DNA from: G963556115 sp963666605
Lineage (GTDB): Bacteria; Planctomycetota; SZUA-567
DNA: 64,000 bases
Direction of reading: 5' to 3'
Assembly: GCA_965140405.1 (NCBI GenBank)
Contig: OZ223208.1
Span: forward strand, 1 to 64,000
Below the pieces are notes generated by a model. The model was not told the DNA's origin. It ran no database searches and saw only the letters and a list, made by a program, of their open reading frames with translations. How positions within the stretch are numbered: position 1 is the stretch's first letter; each line of letters starts with the position of its first letter. Both the position numbers and the translations under genes were made by a program. Positions 34,175 through 43,281 of the stretch are shown in pieces.

Positions 34175-34685
34175 AATATTCTCCTTGAAGCAAATTCTCC
34201 CTATTACACACAGAACAAACCTAGCGCTGAGAGAGATACGCCAGATCCCACACATACAAAAACCAACTGGCTTGCACCAGCAACAAAAACTTTCGCAAAT
34301 ATTATTTGTATTATATTTTATAGATAGGCTTGCAATACACAGGCTGTCAAATTTGACAAAAAGATGTGATTGTAACAAGTAGCAATTTTGAATACGACGA
34401 GTAGCTTATTCCCTACAGAGACTCAACCAATATATACTTAATAATTCCTACTACTACCTTTTCTACTTAACCCTCCCGTAAAATTACCGCCCTCTCCGGT
34501 CATTCCTATCCCCATAAGAACAACCAGACTATCCACCTACCCCGACCAACACCACAAACTAATCCCACTCTTCTCAGACCCAGCATATGCCACAACCAAA
34601 CATACTACATATACTTAGAACACACTAATATTATACCATACCTTTTTTACTACGCCACCAAAAAATATCTGTAAAATTAATAATA
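34175..34685. other. Non-coding stretch upstream of the cold-shock gene
   Basis: I find no convincing gene. The part nearest the csp start should hold its promoter and leader. The rest (34380-34680) is pyrimidine-rich on the plus strand with stops in all frames and looks like decayed sequence. Confidence 0.45.
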
Positions 34686-35160
34686 CTACTCTTCCAACAT
34701 ATTCGCTAAAGAATAACCCTCGTAAGGATACCCCTCACCAATACTCCAAATACCTTTTAAAATTAATGTAAGAGGCCTCCTATTATTTTCTCCAGCCATA
34801 AAATTATAGTGCAGTAATAGTATCAAGTCAGCACTTACAGAGGTACTGTTTATATAGTAACTATGATTTAGACCTGACGCCTTTGCTTTTGAGATAATAA
34901 TATTTACATTATCCATATCTTTCATGATAGCAAGGTCTTCCTCTGTCAAGATGCGTTCACTGATAATTCCAACCCTATCCATGCCAGATCTAAGTAATTG
35001 TGACAATGCCAGAGTCTATCCTTTGGAGCCGAATAAATTATAAATAACTCGGGCATATCCTGAACATTCTAACTTACTACTCGTTGACGCATAAAGTTAC
35101 CATCAATATCTGGAGCAAACAAGACAATATTTCCCAGCTTATATCCCAACTCATATCTAT
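34686..35160 (-). pseudogene. Alpha/beta hydrolase of the DUF900 type, broken
   Basis: Reading the minus strand from 35158 gives YELGYKLGNIVLFAPDIDGN and, after an in-frame TAG, NVQDMPELFIIYSAPKDR. The frame then shifts by one and continues TLALSQLLRSGMDRVG, followed by a GLNHSYYINSTSVSADLILLL ending. Together these match the DUF900 pattern: APD(I/V)D, YS..DRALALS..L..G..R.G, and GHSYY....V..DL. The upstream half with the hydrolase nucleophile is not recognisable. One stop and one frameshift, no start and no ribosome binding site make it a pseudogene. It lies beside tRNA-Pro, a common place for acquired DNA. Confidence 0.72.
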
Positions 35161-35499
35161 CTCTACTTCACCCAAAGAAATTGAATCACTCCTACATGAA
35201 GAATACCAGATACTACCAAATTGACCTAATTGACATCTTTCTTTCCAATAAAAATATAACTACTAAAACAAATCGTAATTTCAGACTACTTTTTCATACT
35301 ATTTAAGTCGAAACTGAGCATTTTCCATTCACTAGGTAGAATAATTACCTGCTCAGCACAAATACGACAAAAGGTTTTAAACCACAACAGACTACTATAC
35401 AAGAAGTTATAATAATTAATCATGAATTATCAATTACCCTATTGCAAAAGTCATAAATTTGACTAGAGTATATAGATCAATTACTGATAAAGAACATAT
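35161..35499. other. Non-coding stretch before tRNA-Pro
   Basis: No gene is supported. The distal part may hold further decay products of the broken hydrolase. A TTGACT at 35459-35464, 17 bases before a weak TACTGA, is the best tRNA promoter candidate. Confidence 0.4.
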
Positions 35500-35577
35500 C
35501 GGGGAGTGGCGCAGCTTGGCTAGCGCGGCTGCTTTGGGAGCAGCAGGTCGCAGGTTCAAATCCTGTCTCCCCGACCA
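35500..35577 (+). tRNA. tRNA-Pro (anticodon UGG), CCA encoded
   Basis: A 78-base cloverleaf. Acceptor CGGGGAG pairs with CTCCCCG; the D arm is GCGCAGCTTGGCTAGCGC; the anticodon stem GCTGC/GCAGC encloses loop TTTGGGA with anticodon TGG; the T arm is GCAGGTTCAAATCCTGT. The 3' end is ACCA, so CCA is in the DNA. The C1-G72 pair is typical of bacterial proline tRNAs. Confidence 0.97.
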
Positions 35578-35584
35578 AAAAAGC

Positions 35585-35620
35585 AATGAGATCGACTCAA
35601 ATTACTGAGTCGATCTCATT
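35585..35620. terminator. Bidirectional terminator between tRNA-Pro and the MarR gene
   Basis: Perfect 15-bp stem AATGAGATCGACTCA/TGAGTCGATCTCATT with a 6-base loop. TTTT follows on the plus strand and, after GC, TTTTTT on the minus strand. Confidence 0.87.
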
Positions 35621-35708
35621 TTATATCACTACACAACTAATCAATATTCTGCAAATACTCAAAAACTTTGCATTATCAACTAGCTATATCAAAAAACAAC
35701 GAACTAAA

Positions 35709-36146
35709 TCACACTTCAATGTTACCACCAAGAGCAAGAAGCATATTCAACATATCACCAATATTACCCTCATCCAATTTTGAGAATACTTCCTGTGAAG
35801 CGGCATTGATTCCTACATAGGATTCTTCCAGAATGCGCTCTCCTGCCTCTGACAGTTTTACCAAGCTAACCCTTGCATCCCTTGTATTTGTTTCTTTTTC
35901 AACCAAGCCTATCTTTTCCATAGGCGAGACTAGCCTAGTAATGCCTGATGCAGATAAGCCTATTTTCTCAGCCAAATCTATCCGTCTCATCATCTTTCTA
36001 TCAGCTTGATTTAAATTATATAAAATCATAAATTCTGAAAAGCTTATACCATGTGCGCTCAGCTTACTGTCAATCTTTTTTGATACGATAGTATTGACTA
36101 CTGAATAATTCATTGATAATTTTGCATACTCTGTTAATTGATTCAT
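35709..36146 (-). CDS. MarR-family transcriptional regulator
   Basis: A 145-residue winged-helix regulator. The recognition region RRIDLAEKIGLSASGITRLV is followed by the wing EKETNTRDARVSLVKLSEAG, the DxRxxxxxLT/S motif of MarR proteins; helical dimerisation ends flank it. AAGGAGAGG lies before the ATG. It is a single gene between two terminators, so its targets are not evident; autoregulation is usual in the family. Confidence 0.92.
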   Translation of the reverse strand: MNQLTEYAKLSMNYSVVNTIVSKKIDSKLSAHGISFSEFMILYNLNQADRKMMRRIDLAEKIGLSASGITRLVSPMEKIGLVEKETNTRDARVSLVKLSEAGERILEESYVGINAASQEVFSKLDEGNIGDMLNMLLALGGNIEV

Positions 36147-36223
36147 CTATACCTCTCCTTGTATTTTATTTGACTACTCAAGTATATATGAAGTTTATTC
36201 GCCCGTCAATATATAAATTCTAT

Positions 36224-36259
36224 AAAAAAATAGCTGTAGCGAATTACGCTACAGCTATT
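36224..36259 (-). terminator. Rho-independent terminator of the acidic lipoprotein gene
   Basis: Perfect 13-bp stem AATAGCTGTAGCG/CGCTACAGCTATT with a 5-base loop, then seven T residues on the minus strand. Confidence 0.92.
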
Positions 36260-36280
36260 ACAGTAAAACTATTTTAAGAC

Positions 36281-36976
36281 CTACAGATCTTCAGGACCAA
36301 AGTCACCAACCGCAAAATCGTCCTCCGCTTCCTCATCAATTAACTTATTATTTGTGTCCGTAACAACCTCTTCTCTTTCGTAAACCGAGTTTGTAGGTGT
36401 TGGATCGCCTTTATAGTTATAGTCAGCACCTTCAGGATCACCTTCAGAGTTGAAATTATAGTCTTCATCGATCTCATCTATAAAGTCTTTTGCCTCTCCT
36501 GAGTCATTTACAGACTCTTCTTCGTCAGCAAACTCAGTAGTGCTGTCATCATATGCCTCTTCTGAGAAGCCGCCTTCGTCCTCTGCTATACCTTCCTCAG
36601 CGTAGCCTACCTCTTTCTCTTCTGGTGTCTCATTATCAAAAGCGGTTTCATCAACATATTTCTCAGCAGGTACAACAACCCTATTTGTAAGTGGATCAGG
36701 CACACCAGCTCGAGGTATTCCTAATTTTATCTGTGCCTCCTCTTCATCAGTAGCGAGTTGAACCTCATCAGATGGAAGATCTTTCGGAACAAATGGTTCT
36801 GGATCTGTTGGTACTGGGTACTTCGGTGGTGATTCTGGCAAAGTATAATCATTTGCCAACTTTTCTTTTGTCTGATCGTCCCACCAATACCTTGGTCCTT
36901 CTATTGGCGAACAACCAACAAGAGTAGATAGGGCAATTATTAGCCCAAACAACCTAATATTTATTTTATTACACAT
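36281..36976 (-). CDS. Acidic low-complexity lipoprotein of unknown function
   Basis: A 231-residue protein with a lipoprotein signal (hydrophobic LFGLIIALSTLVGC, lipidated Cys at about 22), then a proline-rich section (PESPPKYPVPTDPEPFVP) and a long Glu/Asp-rich tail with no predicted fold. I recognise no family. The acidity suggests an extended surface or periplasmic chain, perhaps binding cations. It is transcribed alone with its own terminator. Two other lipoproteins of unknown function in this window (57508 and 62802) have different sequences. Confidence 0.75.
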   Translation of the reverse strand: MCNKINIRLFGLIIALSTLVGCSPIEGPRYWWDDQTKEKLANDYTLPESPPKYPVPTDPEPFVPKDLPSDEVQLATDEEEAQIKLGIPRAGVPDPLTNRVVVPAEKYVDETAFDNETPEEKEVGYAEEGIAEDEGGFSEEAYDDSTTEFADEEESVNDSGEAKDFIDEIDEDYNFNSEGDPEGADYNYKGDPTPTNSVYEREEVVTDTNNKLIDEEAEDDFAVGDFGPEDL

Positions 36977-37288
36977 TACAGGTAAAATCCTCCAAGTATA
37001 CTATTTATATAACATATTATAACGAACATATCAATCAAATCAAGTCAAAGCCTTGAGCTATCAATTTACTTTATTACTGATCTGAGAATATAGAGCATAG
37101 AACACTCTAGGTAATTATCGGAATAATTGGGTAATTAATACATTATTTTTTCATCAAGATCATAAAATAACGACTATAAACATAAATAGTTTAACAGAGA
37201 CAGCACTTATATAAGCACTGTCTCTGTTAAAAAAATCTGTATATAGATATAAACCTAAAAAATACTAGAAAGACACCCCGTGAATAAT
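36977..37288. other. Intergenic stretch with an inverted repeat
   Basis: A 13-bp repeat TTAACAGAGACAG/CTGTCTCTGTTAA (37191-37230) lies 58 bases after the hybrid-kinase stop; without a T-run on the proper side it is an uncertain terminator. The remainder is AT-rich and should contain the lipoprotein promoter. No gene is seen. Confidence 0.5.
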
Positions 37289-38800
37289 CTAAGTTAGAGC
37301 CTCATTTATAATCCTAGTAACCTCACTTCCACGGAAAGGTTTCTTAATGACCGCTTTGATCCAGTCCATACTGTTTTCCTTGAGATTTAGTACATGTCCA
37401 CTCATTAATATCACATTGACATCAGGCTTTAGCATTCGCAACTCTTCCGCCAGCTCCAATCCATTCATTTTGGGCATAATTATATCTGTCAATACTAGAT
37501 CAATATTCTTTTCATCCTGCTTATAGAGATTCAATGCTTCCTCTCCATTCATAGCAGTCACAACATCGTAGCCAGCCTTTCTGAGCACTTCGTCAGCAAA
37601 TAACAGACTAACATCATCATCGTCAACGAGTAGTATCCGTCCTTCTAATCCCTCTAGAACATCATCAGGCATCCCCTTGATAGGCATCATAGACTTTTTA
37701 TTAACAGGCAGATAGATATTGAATTCAGATCCCCTTTCTGCCCTCTCTTTATACTCTATCGTCCCTCTGTGCCCATGCACAATCCCTCTTGCTTCAGCAA
37801 GTCCCAGCCCTTTTGCCTCACTAAGGTCACATGTTGAGAAGAAGGGCTCAAAAATTTTACTCTGGATTTCCCGACTAACGCCACATCCATTGTCACACAC
37901 AGAGATTTTTAGATACCCACCAGCCTCTATTTTTAACCTCTCAGATTGAGATCTCCCAATGTCAACATCCTGAGACTTTATTATCAATTCGGCATCAGAT
38001 GACATAGCTTCATCAGCATTCTTTATCAAGTTTTGAAAGACAACATATAATTTATCATAATCACCAGTAATATTATATACTTTGGCCTCCAACATCATTT
38101 TAACATCAATTTCTTTATTCGTACTGTAAACTGAGTTCTTTATGTCACCTAATAACTCATGAATATCAACATTACTAAATTCCAGCTCGCTGCTCTGCGA
38201 AAATTCCAGTAATTGCGCGACAAGTCTTGCACCAGTCTCTGAAGTAATCCTGATCATTTTTGCATATTTAGCAACTTTAGGCTCACTTACATTAAGACTT
38301 TCTAATAACTGCGACATACCGATAATTCCACCAAACATATTATTAAAATTATGCGACATACCCTTCAAAAAGATCTCTATTGCTTCATTCTTTTTACTGA
38401 TTTGCTCAATTTTCTTAGCTTTTATCCTATCAAGTATCGAGAATACTGCGTGTATTTTCGCTTTCAACGCTTTACCACTTATTGGCTTAGTGATATAGTC
38501 AAATGCACCCACATCAAAGCTTCTATCAATATCTTCTTTTCTATTACATGTCGTCAGAAAGATTACCGGTATATTCTTAAGGTCTTCATTCTTTTTAAGC
38601 TCTAAACATACTTCAAAACCAGTCATATTCGGCATTACAACATCGAGGAGTATAAGGTCTGGGATCTGCTCTACAGCAAGTTTTAACCCTTCAATTCCAG
38701 ATTTTGCAGATATCACATCATACTCACTCAAGAATCTCTCGATCATCTTTACACTCGAGGACAAATCATCAATAATAAGAATTTTAGATTTTTTCTGCAT
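37289..38800 (-). CDS. Hybrid sensor: receiver - histidine kinase - receiver
   Basis: A 503-residue soluble signalling protein with no membrane helix. The first receiver (about 5-120) has the acidic pair DD and LLDVVMPNM with the phospho-Asp. The dimerisation helix carries GMSHNFNNMFGGIIGMSQLLE with the phospho-His (about 150), then the ATPase part with NLIKNADEAM, DNGCGV and AKGLGLAEARGIV. A C-terminal receiver (about 385-500) has ILLVDDDD and DLVLTDIIMPKMNG. The N-terminal receiver implies control by another kinase. It stands alone beside the che cluster but on its own transcript. Confidence 0.9.
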   Translation of the reverse strand: MQKKSKILIIDDLSSSVKMIERFLSEYDVISAKSGIEGLKLAVEQIPDLILLDVVMPNMTGFEVCLELKKNEDLKNIPVIFLTTCNRKEDIDRSFDVGAFDYITKPISGKALKAKIHAVFSILDRIKAKKIEQISKKNEAIEIFLKGMSHNFNNMFGGIIGMSQLLESLNVSEPKVAKYAKMIRITSETGARLVAQLLEFSQSSELEFSNVDIHELLGDIKNSVYSTNKEIDVKMMLEAKVYNITGDYDKLYVVFQNLIKNADEAMSSDAELIIKSQDVDIGRSQSERLKIEAGGYLKISVCDNGCGVSREIQSKIFEPFFSTCDLSEAKGLGLAEARGIVHGHRGTIEYKERAERGSEFNIYLPVNKKSMMPIKGMPDDVLEGLEGRILLVDDDDVSLLFADEVLRKAGYDVVTAMNGEEALNLYKQDEKNIDLVLTDIIMPKMNGLELAEELRMLKPDVNVILMSGHVLNLKENSMDWIKAVIKKPFRGSEVTRIINEALT

Positions 38801-39156
38801 CTTCTTTACCTAATAATAGAATAATGGTATAATTTTAATCGTAATATGTATATTTTTACACGTAATAAAATAATTGATTTTAAACCACTCAATCAAAGCT
38901 AACGACTATCTTGATCTACAGTTTTCAAGACAGAAAAAGCAAGTAACAAATTTACATAGTAACAAGTTTTCATTTTAGCAGTACTTTTTTTTAACAATTT
39001 AGATGATAACTTATTATTTTTTTTTTAACAAGCATAATTCCAAAACAATCTTATAACTGCATTGGATATATTGTGTACTAAAAAGCTCTCACAAAAATTA
39101 AGCGTTAACCTTATTGTGAGACTTAGCTAAATACACTTAACAGGAGAGACAGAGAA
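38801..39156. promoter_or_regulatory. Divergent intergenic region before cysS
   Basis: AT-rich, with no gene. An 8-bp inverted repeat TCTCACAA/TTGTGAGA (39087-39094, 39114-39121) with a 19-base loop lies 36 bases before cysS. It lacks the T-box consensus, so I do not assign a riboswitch. Both cysS and the hybrid kinase should be driven from here. Confidence 0.45.
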
Positions 39157-40539
39157 ATGAAGCTTTACAATAGCATAACCAAGAGAGTAGAACCATTTGA
39201 AGCGATGGAAGGCAAAAAGGTTAGAATGTATAGTTGCGGTCCCACTGTATATTCATATCAACACATAGGAAACCTCAGAACCTACACATTTTCTGATTTA
39301 CTCAAAAGATCGCTACAGTTTGCAGGATACAGAGTCCTCCACGCAATGAACGTGACCGACGTAGGACACCTTACAGATGACGCTGATGCTGGTGAAGACA
39401 AGATAGAAAGAGCAGCAAAAGCAGAAGGTAAAGATGCCTGGGCAATGACCGAAGTCTTTAAAGCAAAGTTCTTTGAAGACTGTGCAGGGTTGAATATTCT
39501 TCCACCAGACATTGTCTGCCGCGCTACAGACCATATTGAAGAACAGATAGACATGATCAAGAAGATGGAAGAGAAGGGTCTTATCTACAAAAATGATGAC
39601 GGCATCTACTTTGATACAACTCAGTTCACCCCTATCACTGATTTGAGCAACATGAGAATTGAAGCTTCAGACGAGTACTCACGTGTCGGTACAGGTGACA
39701 AACGTTCGGGTTATGATTTTTCTCTCTGGAAATTTTCTCCTAAAGATGCTCAAAGGCAGATGGAGTGGGACTCACCATGGGGCAAGGGTTTCCCTGGGTG
39801 GCACCTTGAATGTAGCGCTATGTCTATGAAGTACCTTGGTGAGAGTTTTGACATCCATACCGGTGGTATAGACCACATACCAGTACACCATACAAATGAG
39901 ATTATCCAATCAGAAGCAGTAACGGGAAAACCATTTGCGAACTTCTGGATTCACGCAGGCTGGCTCAGCTTTGGTGAGAATGAGAAAATGTCGAAGTCTG
40001 CAGGCAGCACGCTATTACTAGATAACATTCTCCAAGAAGGCTTTGACCCAATGGCATTCAGGTATCTCATTCTTACAGCACACTACAGAGGTCCGCTAAA
40101 GTTCACTTGGGAAGCACTCACCAGCGCAGCTACAGCACTGGGTAGAATCCGTGACTTCCTAGCAGGCAAGGATATATCGGCTGGTAAAATTCTTGACGAC
40201 TATATCAGTACTTTCAAAGAGCACATTATAAATGACCTAGATACTCCTCAAGCGATAGCAACACTCTGGGGTCTCATTAAGGACAACAAAGTAGACAAGA
40301 ATGACGCTGCTCGTACTATTGTAGAGATGGACAAAGTACTAGGTCTACGTCTACTACTTCATGTTGCCAGCAGTGAGAACATGGAAATACCAGCAGAGGT
40401 ATTAGCACTTGTAGAAGAGAGAAGCCGCTTAAAGAGCGAGAAAGATTATGCTGGTTCAGATGCAGCTCGAGATAAGATTACTTCTCTTGGATTTGAAGTA
40501 ATGGATACACCTCAAGGACCGGCACTAAGATCAATCTAG
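39157..40539 (+). CDS. cysS: Cysteinyl-tRNA synthetase
   Basis: Charges tRNA-Cys. The 460-residue class I enzyme has the zinc Cys and HIGH region (CGPTVYSYQHIGNLRTY), WHLECSAMSMKYLG, the zinc motif HTGGIDHIPVHHTNE and KMSKSAG. AGGAGA precedes the ATG. Length and motif order are normal. It is a single gene with its own terminator. Confidence 0.97.
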   Translation: MKLYNSITKRVEPFEAMEGKKVRMYSCGPTVYSYQHIGNLRTYTFSDLLKRSLQFAGYRVLHAMNVTDVGHLTDDADAGEDKIERAAKAEGKDAWAMTEVFKAKFFEDCAGLNILPPDIVCRATDHIEEQIDMIKKMEEKGLIYKNDDGIYFDTTQFTPITDLSNMRIEASDEYSRVGTGDKRSGYDFSLWKFSPKDAQRQMEWDSPWGKGFPGWHLECSAMSMKYLGESFDIHTGGIDHIPVHHTNEIIQSEAVTGKPFANFWIHAGWLSFGENEKMSKSAGSTLLLDNILQEGFDPMAFRYLILTAHYRGPLKFTWEALTSAATALGRIRDFLAGKDISAGKILDDYISTFKEHIINDLDTPQAIATLWGLIKDNKVDKNDAARTIVEMDKVLGLRLLLHVASSENMEIPAEVLALVEERSRLKSEKDYAGSDAARDKITSLGFEVMDTPQGPALRSI

Positions 40540-40558
40540 TACTTTTGAAAAAACCTAT

Positions 40559-40601
40559 AACTTTTAACGACTACGCAGTATATGCGTAGTCGTTAAAAGT
40601 T
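40559..40601. terminator. Bidirectional terminator between cysS and the MCP gene
   Basis: Perfect 19-bp stem AACTTTTAACGACTACGCA/TGCGTAGTCGTTAAAAGTT with loop GTATA, between convergent stop codons. Confidence 0.85.
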
Positions 40602-40619
40602 AATAGATAGCTGATCAAC

Positions 40620-42833
40620 TTAAGCTGTTATCTGAACAACCTCGTCACCAGCATCTGAGTACCTTATCCACTGCTTAGCAGAGTTCCCCGCAGTAAGAAT
40701 ATTTATGTTACTCTCACATGCGATATTCTCACTCAACTCAAATTCACCAAGAATTTCATTTAGCATATCAACAGTAACCTGCATCTCAGCTGCAGCAGAA
40801 GCAGTCTCTTCCGCACCAGCAGTATTAATCTGGGTTACATTGTTTATCGCAACTAGAGCTCCTGTTGACTCACTGAGTGAATCATTTTTGGAGTTGGTTG
40901 CAGATAGTATATCACTTATAATTTCTGCAATCCCTTCAATATCATTCGTTATCTCACCAAAGGAATCTACAACTTCATGAGCAAGCTCAACTCCAGAATG
41001 TACTTCTTTTTCAGACTTACTAATTAAATCAACAGTAACCTTTGCAGCATCTGCACTTCTCTTTGCAAGACTCCTAACCTCCTCTGCCACAACAGCAAAC
41101 CCTCTTCCAAACTTTCCAGCTCTCGCAGCCTCAACTGCTGCGTTTAATGCTAGTAAATTAGTCTGAAAGGCTATATCCTCAATTATCTTGGTTACGACCC
41201 TTATCTCTCTAGAACTATCCACTATAGAATTTATTGCAACCATCATCTCTCTTGCCTTCTCATTACCTTCACCAGCTTTTTCAGCCGATCTCTTGGTAAT
41301 TTCTAACCCCTCTTCTGTATGCTTAACACTCTGTATATTTTGAATTGATATACTTTCTATAGACTCTGATACCTGTGACATACTCCTAGCCTGTTCTGTT
41401 GCCCCGTCTGAGAGTAGTGTGCTTGACTCCGCAAGCTGATTAGCCCCGATAGCTACCTGATCACTGGTTGCTCGTACTTGGAGTAAGGCAATAGAAACAC
41501 TATCAATTATACTATTTACAGCAGAAATGTTATTATGAATTGCTTCAATGATTCTGAGCTGTGACTTACTCATTGCACCGATTTCATCCCGCCTTTTAGC
41601 AGTCTTAGCTAGCAACGTCATTTCATTGTCAGCAATTTCAATTTCAGAAATATTGACGTTCCAGTTTCCTTGAGCCAACTTTCCACTCATAATATTTGAT
41701 AAGTCATGAATTTTTTCAGCTAGCACATCAAGCATTCCACTAGCAAATAGAATAGGCTTAGTAACTACTTTACTAACCATTAATGCTATAATACATACCA
41801 ATATAGCGACAGCCATGCCAACAAGTAAAAATGAAGTCTGTACATCCTTACTCGAAGAGATAATATGCTCTTCCATCAGCATACTCGTAGCCATAGCCAT
41901 ATCATAGTTTTCATCACATACTACAGCCCATTTATTCCCAAAGATATCGATCTCTGAATACGATGTAATAACCTTCTCGCCCTGGTAGTTATAGCCAATA
42001 TCCGTACCTGCTCTGCCGTTAGAGATATTTTTAATAGCATCCGTTTGTATTATATTATTCTCAGAATATGAAGTAGCAACTCCAAATTCTTCTGGCATGA
42101 GTAGTGAATCAGAACGCATATAGCCATCCAGTCCAACAAGATACGACTCAACCTTATCGCTAACACTTCCACCCTGAGCCATCATGGAATTCACCCTCTC
42201 CGATCCAAGTTGCAAGCCAAGATACATGATAATCTCACCCTTGACCCTTACCGGCATCACCATAAATGCGTATGGTGTATTCTCACTAAGTTCGAATGGG
42301 CTATAGTCACTAAAGGCAAATTCCGAGCTTTCCTTAGACTTTCTAAGCGCATTAGCAAGTGCTGAATCCTTATACTCTTCTTCAAGGAGTTTATTTTTTA
42401 CAATGTCATTCTTATTTACAGCATAAAAACAATACCCTGTTGGAGCAAATAGATAGAGGTTTTTATAACCATACTCACGACAAAAGCTTTCAAACATCCC
42501 AGAGTAAAATGACATTTCAAGCTTCAACTGCCTCTTAGTCAGAGGATCACCATTATTCTTCAAAACAGGCAACTCCATCAACGAGCCTACTTCTTGAGAA
42601 ATCACACCTAGATCACTCTTTCGCGATTCAAAAAATGAAGTTATCTGCCCAACTTTCATTCTTCTTATAGAGTCTACCTTATCTAATGCGGCATGCTTCA
42701 AGCCACTATCAGCAAATTGACCTAGCTCACTAAACATCTTTGAACTCAAAGTCCAAGATACAGCTCCTACTATAACCATAGGTACAAGCGCTATTAACAA
42801 ATAGGAAATTACTGTTTTTCTTGCTAGAGTCAT
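40620..42833 (-). CDS. Methyl-accepting chemotaxis protein with periplasmic sensor
   Basis: A 737-residue transmembrane receptor. Helix 1 (ISYLLIALVPMVIVGAVSW) and helix 2 (FLLVGMAVAILVCIIALM, about residues 335-355) enclose a roughly 290-residue dCache-like sensor. A HAMP region and the signalling domain follow, with the hairpin tip EDIAFQTNLLALNAAVEAARAG, then RGFAVVAEEVRSLAKRSA. The ATG at 42833 has AAGGAG upstream and is preferred over the frame start nine codons earlier. The C-terminus (after ETASAAAEMQ) has no CheR-docking pentapeptide that I can see. It is last in the che operon, ten bases after the phosphatase-like gene. Confidence 0.93.
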   Translation of the reverse strand: MTLARKTVISYLLIALVPMVIVGAVSWTLSSKMFSELGQFADSGLKHAALDKVDSIRRMKVGQITSFFESRKSDLGVISQEVGSLMELPVLKNNGDPLTKRQLKLEMSFYSGMFESFCREYGYKNLYLFAPTGYCFYAVNKNDIVKNKLLEEEYKDSALANALRKSKESSEFAFSDYSPFELSENTPYAFMVMPVRVKGEIIMYLGLQLGSERVNSMMAQGGSVSDKVESYLVGLDGYMRSDSLLMPEEFGVATSYSENNIIQTDAIKNISNGRAGTDIGYNYQGEKVITSYSEIDIFGNKWAVVCDENYDMAMATSMLMEEHIISSSKDVQTSFLLVGMAVAILVCIIALMVSKVVTKPILFASGMLDVLAEKIHDLSNIMSGKLAQGNWNVNISEIEIADNEMTLLAKTAKRRDEIGAMSKSQLRIIEAIHNNISAVNSIIDSVSIALLQVRATSDQVAIGANQLAESSTLLSDGATEQARSMSQVSESIESISIQNIQSVKHTEEGLEITKRSAEKAGEGNEKAREMMVAINSIVDSSREIRVVTKIIEDIAFQTNLLALNAAVEAARAGKFGRGFAVVAEEVRSLAKRSADAAKVTVDLISKSEKEVHSGVELAHEVVDSFGEITNDIEGIAEIISDILSATNSKNDSLSESTGALVAINNVTQINTAGAEETASAAAEMQVTVDMLNEILGEFELSENIACESNINILTAGNSAKQWIRYSDAGDEVVQITA

Positions 42834-42843
42834 TACGCTCTCC

Positions 42844-43281
42844 TTATTTAGATACGTCACTCACCAAATTTTCAATATTTACCCAGAGTTGATCCCTTAC
42901 CCGCCTAAAAAACCGCAATTTAACTTCATTCTTACATTCAACCATAGGATTATCTATAGGCCAACATTCAATATTCTTACTATTTACTATCTTTTTAGTG
43001 CTTGGCTTATTATCTTGCCCAAGCACTATAACCCTTGTCTTCTCTGCAATTTTAATATCTTCTAATGTTTTAACTAACTTTTTTGAACACGGCCCGACAC
43101 AAAGCCCAAACTCCTTCAAAGCTTTTAGCCCTTTCATATGCAGGCTCTTATTCTTACCAATTGTAGCAACAAAGGCTTTTGGCAAAGTCTTCTTTTTTAT
43201 ACTTTTAGATATATGCATATACAAGCTCATCGCCATCAAAGCCCTATTGGACTCACCCTCATCTACAAAAACGATCTTCAT
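42844..43281 (-). CDS. Degenerate low-molecular-weight phosphatase/ArsC-like protein in the che operon
   Basis: A 145-residue protein starting MKIVFVDEGESNRALMAMSL. This aligns with the LMW tyrosine phosphatase / thioredoxin-coupled arsenate reductase start (VFVCxGNxCRSxMAE), but the catalytic Cys is Asp and the second Cys is Asn; only the loop Gly and Arg remain. The later RVIVLGQDNKP and ECWPIDNPM correspond to the family's aspartate region. It should therefore lack phosphatase or arsenate reductase chemistry and may be a binding or scaffold protein. The ATG overlaps the cheB stop (ATGA), so it is translationally coupled with cheB. The family match is by eye and moderately sure. Confidence 0.65.
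   Translation of the reverse strand: MKIVFVDEGESNRALMAMSLYMHISKSIKKKTLPKAFVATIGKNKSLHMKGLKALKEFGLCVGPCSKKLVKTLEDIKIAEKTRVIVLGQDNKPSTKKIVNSKNIECWPIDNPMVECKNEVKLRFFRRVRDQLWVNIENLVSDVSK

Noticed and set aside
33968..34378. 136-residue version of the cold-shock protein
   Set aside because: The N-terminal extension has no similarity; the GTG with AAGGAG gives the standard 68-residue protein.
35500..35620. Attachment site of an integrated element at tRNA-Pro
   Set aside because: No integrase and no second copy of the tRNA 3' end is visible in the window.
37191..37230. 13-bp inverted repeat as a firm terminator of the hybrid kinase
   Set aside because: The A/T-run is on the wrong side for that gene; kept only as a note in the intergenic entry.
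39061..39156. T-box leader for cysS
   Set aside because: A hairpin is present but the T-box consensus and a terminator/antiterminator pair are absent.
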